A DNA stretch of 64,000 nucleotides, from NCBI RefSeq assembly GCF_947242115.1, contig NC_074720.1:12372645-12436644 (forward strand), given 5' to 3'. The notes below the pieces were generated by a model. The model made no database searches, had not been told where the DNA came from, and saw only the letters and a list, made by a program, of their open reading frames with translations. Below, piece by piece: positions 1 through 11,651 of the stretch. Source of the DNA: Biomphalaria glabrata. Its lineage: Eukaryota > Mollusca > Gastropoda > Planorbidae. The position numbers and the translations under genes are program-made. Every line of letters starts with the position of its first letter. Position 1 is the first letter of the stretch.

Positions 1-849
1 AAAGATTATAATTATTATGTTAGAAATGAACGAGTAGTCATTCTCTGGCGCTGCCAGGGTCGAGTTTCGCTAAAGAGAAACAAAATTCATCGTAGTCCCT
101 TTAATAGTTTCCACTGAGGAATTTTCTGGTGATGTGGCAGGTCTGCAGTACCGCCCTCTGACAGGCAACGAAGATGTTCCTAGGAATGTTAAGAGCCTTG
201 AAGGTGTCTGTGAGGTCAGTTGTTATTATCCCCTCGGTTGATATAACAATGGGGTATATTGTTATATTGGACAATTTCCATAGACGCTTAATCTCCATGT
301 TATTATTATTATTATTATTACATATTACTTCCTAATGTGTCTTAAAATGAATAGATATTAATTAATAATATCGTTTTATCCCGTGCTTCTAAGAATGTGC
401 GCTTATAATACTGTCTCTAATTCAGTCACAAGAAGCACTGGCTCTTGATTTCCAACATCAATTCGGTCCAACACCAAGCCGTGTTTATGCCATCTCCCAT
501 TTAGCTCAAGCCTGTCACACAAGTCCTGGGTTGGATCCCCATACTAAATGAAATATATGTATTCTTGGAGGTTCAGCGAGTGCCTATTTAAATTATTCCG
601 ATAGAGGATTCCAGCGGTGGTTGATTTTGAAACCAATACGATGCCAATGCCCATACATTCTCATCGTATGACCTCAAAACCATCCATTCGAAGTTTGTTT
701 GTTTCTTTGTTTTCTTGCGGTGGTTGATTTTGAAACCAATACGATGCAATGCCCACTCATTCACACCGTATGACCTTAAAACCATCCATTCGAATAAAAT
801 TTAAAAAAAAAAGTTACGATTTTTACATTGGAATGTCTTTACATTTAGA
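1..849. other. Non-genic stretch with a diverged direct duplication
   Basis: I see no gene here. The only structure is a direct duplication of about 75 bp (near 614-693 and 717-795, offset about 103 bp) sharing the words GGTTGATTTTGAAACCAATA and ACCATCCATTCGAA. A short ATT-repeat lies at 300-320. The short open frames are not coding-like. Confidence 0.5.
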
Positions 850-1107
850 TTACTCATTTTTGTCAAACACTAAATTTGTCTTATTGGCTGGAGGGAGCCC
901 ACCAAAATGTTCTTGAACCCGGGCCCACGGGTACCTTGCTACGCCACTGAGGCGGACATACTGTATTGCTATTGTTACAGCGTTAGAGACGGATGAGCCC
1001 GTAAGCGGGATGAGTTTACGGTATATATATAGTCTACCCTTACGGCTAAGGGCCCCGCGCATGACGCTCGCCCAGGGCCCCGCGCACTGCTAAGGCCGCC
1101 CCTGGTT
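850..1107 (-). mobile_element. hAT-like element ends, degraded
   Basis: Read on the minus strand, the segment starts near 1105 with a CAGGGGCGGCCTTAG-like end, a form common at hAT termini. A second terminus-like word, GGCGTAGCAAGGTACC, lies near 930-947 and recurs at 2163. No transposase frame is visible. The call rests on terminal similarity only; no matching pair of ends with a target duplication was found. Confidence 0.35.
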
Positions 1108-1379
1108 TGAAGCACCAACTAGTTTTAATTATTTAGTTGGAAACAGTGATCTTTCAATACGGCGTCCTTGTCATTCTTGCTCTATTTAGTTCAAAATCAT
1201 TCCCAAATCTTCCACTTTTCATTTTCTTGTTGTTGTTTTTTTTTTCTTTAAGTTCCATTATATTGCCAACACCTTTCTTAATATCCCTTTCTCTTCTTTT
1301 TCTTATGTCTAAAAAAAAAAACTGCATCTGCAAATTTTGTCTAAACATTGCTTATCCTAGGGGTCGGGAGCACTCATAT

Positions 1380-1382
<3 letters not shown>

Positions 1383-1419
<37 letters not shown>
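1383..1419. repeat. (GA)n microsatellite
   Basis: About 18 perfect GA units. It makes the Glu-Arg run in a 134-codon open frame that I do not consider a gene. Confidence 0.95.
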
Positions 1420-1421
<2 letters not shown>

Positions 1422-1594
1422 GGCATTGGAGCGTTACTTTATTTGTGCTATAAAACTAACATGGGTATCAAATTGGAGACGGTAATCCTAATAATAACAT
1501 TTCGAATCAGTCTCGAAGATTGGGAGAACAGGCATCATTGAATACGTTATATTTTTGTCAGCAGTGAGTTTAACAGACAGAGACAGACATAAAA

Positions 1595-1624
1595 ATAGAT
1601 AGATAGATAGATAGATAGATAGAC

Positions 1625-1713
<89 letters not shown>
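1595..1713. repeat. (GATA)n microsatellite
   Basis: About 30 near-perfect GATA units with one GACA variant. The flanking 1110-2158 shows no gene. Confidence 0.95.
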
Positions 1714-2158
1714 TTATTTTATTATTTGTTTACAATTTTAATAACGAGGAGGCCTTTAACAATTTACCGGGTCAAAAAGCTCAACGCTACACATACACTG
1801 ACGTAATCTAGCGACTACTTCCTGTCGCTAAGATCATTTTCATGCTAGGAGAGCCAGAAGCAAGACATTTAATGTCAGATTCAACAATGTTACCCTATCC
1901 CACTCAGTTATCAAGGAAAAAAAACACATTGCTATAACATAGTCATATTGGATTAAAGAGAAGTGGCTGATTAAAAGAAAAACAAAACATTTCTTGGAAG
2001 TGTATGCCAAGTTGTCCATTATAGTTCCATCATTTTCCTGATTCTTAATGCTTCGGTTTTTATTTTTTGCTCGAGTCCTGAAAATAAAACTGGATTAAAG
2101 GCTAACACAATGGGCCGTTTAGAAAAAAAAAAACAACCTAAAAAGTGTGATGTGTAAG

Positions 2159-2395
2159 CAGGGGCGTAGCAAGGTACCGTGGGCCCGGTTCAGTAATAGG
2201 ACCTTTTTTTTTCGGTATTTTGAGTAAGGCTTACTTACACTTAGGTCCTCCCGCGCCCTTTGCGAGTACAGGGCGGTAAGCTATCTCCACAGAGATTGGT
2301 TATAATCGACTTCTGCAGCCTCTAACCAGCTGGCGCCCACCGGGTCTTCTAAGAAGGTGCGGCGCCATGTTAGACGTGGACGGCCTTGTTTTCGC
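2159..2395 (-). mobile_element. LINE ORF2 C-terminal relic beside a hAT-like end
   Basis: The minus strand at about 2200-2395 translates to a typical LINE ORF2 tail: GRPRLTWRRTFLED, then a SWLEAAEVD..LWR segment interrupted by one stop. The Gly-Arg-Pro, Trp-Arg-Arg and late Trp-Arg pattern is seen in the C-termini of many endonuclease/reverse-transcriptase LINEs. The plus-strand bases 2159-2190 repeat the GGCGTAGCAAGGTACC word of the upstream hAT-like end. Only the end of the ORF survives. 2396-2640 shows nothing recognisable. Confidence 0.55.
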
Positions 2396-2639
2396 TTTTA
2401 CGTTCGATTGAACCCTAATAGAGCCTCACTGTATACATCAGTAATATATTTATAGGCCTTCAACCTTTAACAAGTAATAATGTCATTACACTCAAATGGC
2501 CACTTCTTACGAGTAACTGTGGCGCTACTATAAAAAAAACAAACTACACAGCTTCACAAAAGTAATGAAAGAATATCTGGTGCTTCGTATTATCAATCAA
2601 ATATTGTATTAGACATTTTCTAAGTATTTAAGGACATAA

Positions 2640-4979
2640 ATGAGCTTTTCATAGAAACTTTACACAACCTAAGTTTAGATCAAATCATTAAAAAGCCAAC
2701 TAGATTAAACAACACATTAGATCTCTTCTTAACCAACAGACCTGGATTAGTAGTTGATTATGATATTATCCCTGGTCTATCAGACCATGAGATCATAAAA
2801 ATACACAGTCAGATAAAAGCAGTAGCCAATACAAAACCCAAAAGAAAAATCTTACTCTGGAATAAATGTAACCTAACACAACTACACCAAGCTGCATTAA
2901 ACTTTCAACAAACATTCTTATTAGAAAAAGACATTAACCAACCAGTCGATGACCTCTGGAATTTCATTAAAAACCATCTTAAAAGCATTATAGAAAATCA
3001 AATACCAACTAAATACACATCAAACAAAATAAATAAATGCTGGTTTAATAATAGACTAAAGAAGCTTTGTAAACAGAAGGAAAACCTATATAGAAAATTT
3101 AAAGAAACTAATGCAGAAAGAGTTTACAAAAAGTATATAAAAATTAAACACTTAACCCAAAAAGTAAGCAGACAGCTGCAGAGTGAATACATAAACAATG
3201 TAATATCTAAAGACAACAACAAAAACCTATGGTCATACATTAAGTCTAAGAAAATGGAAACAACAGGCGTAGCGCCATTAAAAGATGAACATAACATAAT
3301 ACATAATGATAATGAAACTAAAGCAAACATTCTAAACAAATACTTTGCATCAGCATTCTCAGCCCCAGGAGACAAAGACATATTACTGAATTTGAACCAA
3401 GTAGACAACATAGAAGATATAGTAGTACAAGAAAATGGAATTCAAAAACTATTAGCCAACACCAAACCAAATAAAGCTTCTGGACCTGATGGTATTCCAG
3501 CTAGATTACTCAAAGAACTAAGTAATGAGCTAGCCCCAGTGTTCAAAATACTCTTTCAGGCTTCACTTAACCAGGGCAGAGTACCAAAGGACTGGAAAGA
3601 AGCTAATGTCACCCCCCTATTTAAAAAAGGAGAAAAATCTGACCCAGGAAACTACAGACCAGTATCACTTACCAGCATCACATGTAAAATCCTAGAACAC
3701 ATAATATGTAGCAACATCATAAACCACTTAGACAAACATAATGTCCTCACACCATACCAACATGGCTTTAGGAAATATAGATCATGTGAAACACAACTAA
3801 TAGGACTAATTGATGATTTTTCAAAAGGTTTAGATAATAGTGAACAAATAGATGCTATCTTACTAGATTTTTCTAAGGCTTTTGACAAAGTTCACCACCA
3901 TAGTTTGCTTAAAAAATTAAAATATTTCGGCATTAATGGTCCACTGCATCAGTGGATTAAAGACTTTCTGATAGGGAGAGAACAAACTGTAATAATAAAT
4001 GGCTCTAAATCAACACCGATAACAGTAAACTCAGGTGTACCTCAAGGAACAGTCTTGGGTCCACTACTATTTTTAATTTACATAAATGATTTACCAAATT
4101 GCATTAGTTCAGGAACAAAAGTCAGATTATTTGCAGACGATTGCATAATATATAGAACAATAAAAACAACACAAGACACGGATATTTTACAAAGAGAATT
4201 AGATGAATTACAGAAATGGGAATCAAATTGGAGCATGTCTTTCCACCCAGAAAAATGTCAGTTGTTAAGAGTAACAAAAAAAATTAAAACAAATTAATTC
4301 CACTTATCTTATTCATGGCAAACCAGTAACACAGACTAAAAACGCAAAATACCTAGGTGTTATAATAAATGAAAAACTGTCATGGAATCCACATATTGAT
4401 GAAACTACAAAAAAATCAAACAAAGCATTAGGATTTATTAAAAGAAATTTCTATAAATCAAATAAGAACATAAAACTAAAATGTTATTTAACCTTGGTAA
4501 GACCAATAATAGAATATGCATCCTCCGTTTGGGACCCCTCAACTCAAGAAAACATTAAGAAACTGGAACAGACACAAAATAGAGCAGTGAGATTCATAAC
4601 AAACGAAATATTCACATTTGACTAGAGTAACACCTTTAGTAAAATCACTAAATTTAGAAAGGACAGAAGGCTCAAAAGTAAAGTAGCAATCATACATAAA
4701 ACACTGAACCATAATCTTCAAATACAAAAACAAAATTTAATAAAATACTCTGAAAGACACAAAGATAAAGGCACATTCCTCGTCCCATATGCTAGGACAA
4801 ATTTGTACAAATACTCCTTCTTCCCTAGTGCTATTAGAGCATGGAATGGGTTGCCTGAGCTAGCCAGGAAAACCAGTGACTTGGCAGAATTTAAGTCATT
4901 GGTTAATATGCATGACTAAATGCATGACGCGTAGGACGTAATCATCTTCTTTTTTGAAGTAACGTCTGTATTATATAAG
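2640..4979 (+). mobile_element. Jockey/CR1-superfamily LINE, 5'-truncated, lightly broken
   Basis: A non-LTR retrotransposon. The open frame from about 2640 to 4297 holds the end of an apurinic-type endonuclease (TRLNNTLDLFLTN, then GLSDHEII), a basic linker, and a reverse transcriptase with NKASGPDGIP, YRPVSLTS, LLDFSKAFDKV, SGVPQGTVLGPLLF and the catalytic LFADD. The frame stops at 4295-4297 in an A-rich run. The ORF tail resumes in another frame (KYLGVIINEKLSWNPHI, YASSVWDP), breaks again near 4620, then continues to SFFPSAIRAWNGLP and a stop near 4919. A 3' UTR of about 60 bp ends in ATAAG-like repeats. The endonuclease N-terminus is missing, so the copy is 5'-truncated. It resembles snail LINEs such as Nimbus, but the clade is not settled here. 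Confidence 0.85.
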
Positions 4980-5392
4980 ATAAGATTTGAAAAAAAAAAT
5001 ATAATCACTTGAGAATTGTTAGGCGTAAATATTGACAAAAAAAATCTAAATGTAGTCATTCATCAGTGGATATCAAATTTCTATTTTGTTATTTCATTTA
5101 TTTACAAATACAAAATGTGTTTTCTAAGCTTTCAAATAACAAAGTCAGAAATAAAGTCCATCTATATCTTATATGATGGATGAAGCCAGCCTGCTGTGAC
5201 TTAAACTTCTTAAGTAGCTTTTATCAATCGCAACTTTGAAACTTACCACTCTTCTGAATATTTAAACTGTCTGGAGCAAAGTATGTCATGGCAATATCAC
5301 GTATTCAAGGATCATTTATAGAAAACTTATTGAAAATATATTTTATAAAATATATATATATATATATATATATAGGCCTATATTAGTCGACC
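4980..5392. other. AT-rich spacer with (AT)n microsatellite
   Basis: No gene is seen. A run of about 13 AT units lies at 5349-5374. Confidence 0.6.
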
Positions 5393-5960
5393 GGCGGCGT
5401 AGCATACGCCGCTATTTTGCAGGGCCATTACCTCAAGCCACTGCAACCTATGCGACCGCAGTGGGCCCCGCACTTTTATAGGACCTGCACTAATTTTAGG
5501 TGTATAAATTATTAAATTAAACCATTTTATAACTTATAGCAGATTTCCCGCGGCCTCCTCTCGATTTAACAGGAGGTACTGGAAATTGCAAAATATACGA
5601 AAAAGTCTGGACATATTATTAAAATCTTGAAAACTCATACAAATCTCCTGTAATATATAGACGAAAATTGTCATTTTGGTGTGTCATTCAATATGGAAAA
5701 CGCCAATCCTACGCGCGATAAAAAAACGGCATTATGCAATAGGCCTACCCTCAATTGTGGAATCTAGTGAAAGAAGCTTCTCGCGCCTCAAACTAATGAA
5801 GAATTACTAGAGATCAACAATTCTCGTAAATAGGTTGAAGCATTTGATAATCCTTCTATTGAGTGTGATCTTTGTAGGAAATAGAATTTTTATGATAGAC
5901 TGTATGATTTCGCTACACAAGGCAATGCAATTCTGTAGGCCTACGTAGTAAAGAATGAAT
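5393..5960 (+). mobile_element. hAT transposon relic, C-terminal dimerisation fragment
   Basis: A GC-rich left end (GGCGGCGTAGCATACGCCGC and a following GCAGGGCC) resembles hAT termini. At about 5758-5870 the plus strand reads ESSERSFSRLKLMKNY, a stop, then RSTILVNRLKHLII, the hallmark of the hAT C-terminal dimerisation region. The rest of the transposase is missing or unreadable. It is the same kind of element as the copy at 59.1-61 kb. Confidence 0.6.
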
Positions 5961-6880
5961 AAAATGCAAAGACGAATTTATTTTCTAATACAAACTCTTA
6001 ATTTTCACTTATTAACCGTATCCATACCCAAACTTGGCCCCGCGAAATCCTTTTCGTATAGGGCTCCCCCTCCCCCTCTTTTTTTTTTTTTTTTTTTTTT
6101 CCTCTTAAATTACCTAGGACAACTCCCTCCGTCCGACTTGCAAAAAATAAAAGAGTGATCTTTCCATGTGTCCAAACTCTTGAGCGTGCTCTGTGTCGCC
6201 TCGATAGTTACTACTACAGAGTAGATTACTTCTCCCCCCCCCCCTTTTTTTTTTTAACGTGAGGTAGAGATTAAAAAAAAAAAGGGATATTTCTTGGTTA
6301 CAACGGTCCGGGCCCTGCTATTTTGTGACTACGTTTCCCCCCCCCCCTCTTGTTTTCTCGTGGACTATCCATAATTCATTTAGTCGGATAACATGTCCCG
6401 CAAACCTCATGCGACGCTCTGTCAAACACTTACTAAGGAGTCGACTCCCAGTTCAGCAAAGGGTATCCTTGATTGAGATCTGATCTCTATAACTGACTCC
6501 TCACATCCGTCTGAAACTTAAAGGAGGGGGGGGGGCCCTTGGCTACGCTCATAAAAGTTGAGCCACATTTTGTCTTTTTAAAATTTCGGCAGATGACTAT
6601 TCACTGCACTTTATTAATGGAGCCCAGCGACTGTTAGAAATGTGTAACCTCTCTTGGCTACGCTCTTGGAATTTAGGTGACTTTAGTTTGCTTGAGATTT
6701 TATATGGAAATGGGAAGTTTTGCCATCAAAATCATCTGTTGGAAGGGGGGGGGGGGGTTAAACTAAAACAAAATCTCTGCAGTTTATTTTTTTTTACACT
6801 TTTAAAACCCCCTTAGCTACGCTCATTAAATTTGGTGACTGTAGTTTGCTTTAGAATAATATTGAAGAGAGGGGTTTTAT
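5961..6880. repeat. Poly-T/C/G-rich tract with degenerate internal repeats
   Basis: No gene. Homopolymer runs (T near 6079-6100, C near 6234 and 6341, G near 6523 and 6747) are interleaved with three degenerate copies of a segment carrying the word TTGGCTACGCTC or TTAGCTACGCTC (near 6540, 6653 and 6814), two of them followed by GGTGACT and TAGTTTGCTT. It looks like a decayed local duplication leading into the satellite. Confidence 0.5.
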
Positions 6881-7959
6881 CAAGTCAACTGCTCAGTGGC
6901 TAAATCTTCAATCAAGTTAACATGTTTGATTAGTTTGGTCAAGTCAACTGCTCAGTGGCTATATCTTCAATCATGTTTGATTAGTTTGGTCAAGTCAACT
7001 GCTCAGTGGCTATATCTTCAATCATGTTTGATTAGTTTGGTCAAGTCAACTGCTCAGTGGCTATATCTTCAATCATGTTTGATTAGTTTGGTCAAGTCAA
7101 CTGCTCAGTGGCTATATCTTCAATCATGTTTGATTAGTTTGGTCAAGTCAACTGCCCAGTGGCTATATCTTCAATCATGTTTGATTAGTTTGGTCAAGTC
7201 AACTGCCCAGTGGCTATATCTTCAATCATGTTTGATTAGTTTGGTCAAGTCAACTGCTCAGTGGCTATATCTTCAATCATGTTTGATTAGTTTGGTCAAG
7301 TCAACTGCTCAGTGGCTATATCTTCAATCATGTTTGATTAGTTTGGTCAAGTCAACTGCTCAGTGGCTATATCTTCAATCATGTTTGATTAGTTTGGTCA
7401 AGTCAACTGCTCAGTGGCTATATCTTCAATCATGTTTGATTAGTTTGGTCAAGTCAACTGCCCAGTGGCTATATCTTCAATCATGTTTGATTAGTTTGGT
7501 CAAGTCAACTGCCCAGTGGTTATATCTTCAATCATGTTTGATTAGTTTGGTCAAGTCAACTGCTCAGTGGCTATATCTTCAATCATGTTTGATTAGTTTG
7601 GTCAAGTCAACTGCTCAGTGGCTATATCTTCAATCATGTTTGATTAGTTTGGTCAAGTCAACTGCCCAGTGGCTATATCTTCAATCATGTTTGATTAGTT
7701 TGGTCAAGTCAACTGCCCAGTGGCTATATCTTCAATCATGTTTGATTAGTTTGGTCAAGTCAACTGCTCAGTGGCTATATCTTCAATCATGTTTGATTAG
7801 TTTGGTCAAGTCAACTGCTCAGTGGCTATATCTTCAATCATGTTTGATTAGTTTGGTCAAGTCAACTGCTCAGTGGCTATATCTTCAATCATGTTTGATT
7901 AGTTTGGTCAAGTCAACTGCTCAGTGGCTGTATCTTCAATCATGTTTGATTAGTTTGGT
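6881..7959. repeat. 51-bp satellite array, 21 copies
   Basis: Tandem repeat whose unit begins CAAGTCAACTGCTCAGTGGC and ends GATTAGTTTGGT, 51 bp long. The first copy carries 8 extra bases; the other 20 are almost identical. The main variant is CTGCTCAG against CTGCCCAG. Because 51 is divisible by three and the unit has no stop in one frame, the array is open over 386 codons (17-residue period). That is a by-product of the period, not evidence of a gene. Confidence 0.97.
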
Positions 7960-9229
7960 GGTGAATAAAATAATAGGCCAAGATTTGAAGCTTTACTTTA
8001 ATTTCAAATGGTCCTCATTCTTGACATATTTTCACTCCTCATACAAAAGAAGCTAATGTCTGCCTTGGTCAATGTAATTTTTTTCGTAGTTACAATAATA
8101 TGTAAACGAAAAGTTAATTAAAAAAAAATATTGTCAACAAAACAAAACTGTAACCGGATAAAAAGTTGTAGATAATCATAAGTGTTTCAAATATTTAATG
8201 GTATATCTGTTTTATTAGATTTAACATTTGTGCATTTAGGAAAAAAAAAAGTTACACCCATAAAAAAAATCTATTCATTTGCTGTTTAAAATTTTTATTT
8301 GTATATGTCAGAGATATACAGTGTTAATTTGAGTTATCTACAATAACTCATCCAAATCTTGTCAATGCCACAAGAAAATGGATGCATTGTATATAATGTC
8401 CTATAACCTGAACTAAACTATAAACAAACATTTTTTTGAATGCTAAAACAAAATTTGTGAAAAAAACAACAACTTTTGAACTGCTGACTTTCAATGAGTT
8501 TATTGACTTCACCCAAACCAGTAAATACTTGTATAGTAGACAGTGCATATAGTACAAAATTATACTTTGATGTTTTCATTATGAAATTACAGGTGATGAA
8601 GTGCAAGAATAGGATACCACAAAAGTTAGAAGTTATCTTTCAAATAATGTTATATAATAGAGTGTATTAAACTTTTTGTTTAAAGTCTCAAAACAGAATA
8701 AGGTACACAGAAAAATATCAAAACTTTGGTCAATAAATGCAAAAGTATGTACACATTCAGATATTTTTTTCCTTCCTACACCATCTATCATCCAGTTTTT
8801 TTAGTTTACATTTTGACCTTGAAAGGAACAACATTTGAGTAAAAAAAATAATTGTTCTTGGGCAAGATATACAGGGAGGTAACTAACAAGATAACAACTC
8901 ATTTTTAATAAATACAACATGTTTTGATATTTTCTTCATTAAGTACTTTTTATTTTTAATGATGACAGGATATGACACAAACACAATGATACAATCAATG
9001 AAATATGGTTGTGAGTGTAAGATATTAACACTTGCTTGACCAGAAGTAAGCAAAGCAGATACACTTCTGAGGGAAAAACAATTAACTAAAATATAGGCAA
9101 TATAGAACATTTCAACCAGACATTGCAGAATTTCAACCAAACATTTCAACCAGACATTTCAACATTGTTCATCCAACAAAATGTCAACAATGTAAAGGAA
9201 TTTTTTTGCCGCCTTCAGTTGTACAAAGA
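7960..9229. other. AT-rich intergenic stretch
   Basis: No gene, RNA or recognisable transposon. Short open frames here have AT-driven composition. Near 9105-9165 a short imprecise repeat of the word AATTTCAACCA or ACATTTCAACCAG occurs. Confidence 0.5.
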
Positions 9230-9500
9230 CTACTGTTCATCTCTTACAGCACTTTGTCATGTGACTCTTGAGCCCTAGTCTGAAGAGGCATTCCTGTCCA
9301 CATGAAACGCAGTTAAAGGTGGCATCCACTTTGTTGGTAGGGGATCAGCCATTTTTGTTTGGTACATTTTTCTTCCAGAGCTAAGGCTAACACTTTTACA
9401 CTGTCCATAGCTTTCTTTGTCAACATCTCTCTCCACATAGTGTGGCCAAGGACTATGTCTTCCCAGTAGTTTAACATCTTATCAATTTCATTCTTCCCAT
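9230..9500 (-). mobile_element. LINE ORF2 C-terminal relic with zinc-finger-like end
   Basis: The minus strand contains CVSCGQECLFRLGLKSHM followed by TKC and a stop: two Cys pairs and a His as in the C2H2-like finger that ends many LINE ORF2 proteins. Upstream the strand reads YWEDIVLGHTMWREMLTKKA in another frame, consistent with the WR-containing tail. GC content is higher than the surroundings. Only the 3' end of the element survives. A host zinc-finger exon is a less likely alternative. Confidence 0.45.
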
Positions 9501-11651
9501 AAATAGATTAACAGAACAAATAAAACAGAAACAACAAAACAGTAAAATGAACTAAATAGATCAAAATATATAAATTCCATTCACAAGGAAGCAAAAAAAA
9601 AAAAAATTAGTAGAAAAACAATGTGTGAATGTTAGCTTACAACAAAGATAGCTGCTAGTCTTGCATAACAAAGTTACATAGTAAACAAACAACAGAATCA
9701 TGGAAACAAATCCCTGCCCACAATGTATTAGCATTAGTAATGAATTGGCCTGAAAGAAAAAATCATAACAACACATGATTCATATTTAAACATTCATATT
9801 TAAACAGAACAACATTCAACTTGGCCATAACTGTTACTAACATCTTCTAGTGAATAGTAACAACTAATAAATATACAATTTTTTTTCACCAAACTTGATT
9901 ATACAGGAAGTTAAAAAATGCTTTGGAAACTGAAATAAAATAAAGCAGAATAAAGCCTAATAGATAACTTTAACTGGATGTCCTTTCTCACATAAAACAT
10001 TACTGACAGCAACATTAAATACACTTGAAGTCTAGAGTTATCTTTTAACCTTATCTATTACAAAAACAACTTTATAAAACAAATATTGTTATGTCATATT
10101 GGACAAGATATTTGGTGAAAAAAGACATAAAGGAATTATATTATTATATAATAAACATATCAACATACATAGGACATATCAATAATGTTTCAATAAACAG
10201 TGTTGTTTAGTGTTGGGATAGAGCATTACTAAAATCTTAAAACAGATAAGACTTAAGAGATTGCAAATGAAAACTTACAAATGTTTGATACAAATGATAG
10301 CTAAGTTAAACAAAAGATCTTACCATTGCAAAGTTTAAAAAAGAATTCAATTTATCTTCAATAAACAACAACTAAAATTAAACAAATACTTCGTTTTAAA
10401 CAAAGCCTACATTTGAGAGAAAGTGAATCAATTATTTTAAATCAATTAATTTTTAGACTAACAATAATACATTTGTATGACTGGAAATATTTTTATTAAC
10501 TGTTTTTTTGTTAACTCAACTTTCATTCTTTATAGTATGCTAGATGCGCTCTTGTCCAATCACTTTTATGGACCAGCAGGGTGGGGTGTGGTGGGATGGG
10601 GAGGGGGGGGGGAAAGGTTTCAGTGCTGCCTTTAAAAAAAAGTCTGAATTCAAACTTGAGCCTCAAAGATGGAATGTGACTTATTAGCCACTGAAGGTTA
10701 TATAGTCTATTGTTAATTTTAAATGTTACGGAACGACCTTATTCTCTACACAAGGCTTATCTCCCCCATCACTTAGTAGGCCCTACTGTCTATATATACA
10801 AAAAACTTAATTATAATTAATTGATTAACTTAATGTTTTTTTTATTTAATTAATTCATGTGTGTTGTCGTCCAAATATTGTACAAAGTTTGATCCAAGAA
10901 TGGGAAGTGAGGAAAATAACATGTAAAAGATTCCACCCAGACAGACAGAGTTAATAAAAGGTTTGTAAAAAATATGAAGAGAACAATGAAGGTTACACAT
11001 TTGTTCAATCTTATTAATAAAGCTACAGAAATGAGAACAACATGTAAAATTATATAATAATATAATATAGACTTGTCAGGTTTCAACAAAATATGTAGAA
11101 TGTAAAAAGATTAGTCGTCATGATAAATATCGGTTCAATGATGAAATGTGCAAAATCCAGAAAAGTATTTACATGTAATACTTTAATATATCACAAATGC
11201 CACAGTTTAAGTATTCATCAATCTTCATGCCATGGAAGTAACAATATGTCAGCAGTTTAGTGAAACAGTTACATATAAAGTATTTGTGTTCATCAGGCAA
11301 CTAGTTGAAAACAAAACAGTTTACTGCACAGAATAAAAATAGGTTCAATATTGCTTTGGACACATTTGGCTTTAAAAAAAAAAACTGGCCATTGGAATGT
11401 GGCAAGAAATATAACTAAAATTTTAGCATTTGTTGACAGACTTAAGAAAATTATTAACAATAACACACAAAAATTACACCCATGGAATATAACATGCAGA
11501 GTTGTTGTTTTTTAACATTCCTCTACTGATCAGTTTACTTTTTATATGAAATTTCTGCTCTAAAATCTATGTTATATGCTGAGTTCATTTGTTACCCTGA
11601 ACCTTTCTTAGGCTTGTTATGAAATATGGATCATCATGCATAACTGGCTGA
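9501..11651. other. AT-rich stretch, possibly NEK 3' UTR
   Basis: No coding signal. It lies downstream of the proposed NEK stop codon on the minus strand, so part could be 3' UTR; minus-strand AATAAA words occur (for example 10492-10497), but I cannot choose one. A G-run lies near 10600. Confidence 0.4.

Noticed and set aside
1137-1541. 134-codon open frame
   Set aside because: Built of T-rich and (GA)n sequence; hydrophobic and Glu-Arg runs come from low complexity.
6881-7959. CRISPR-like array
   Set aside because: Units are contiguous with no unique spacers, and this is an animal genome; the same holds for 47225-48928.
6896-8056. 386-codon open frame with a 17-residue repeat
   Set aside because: It is produced by a stop-free 51-bp satellite; there is no splice context, no domain and no codon bias.
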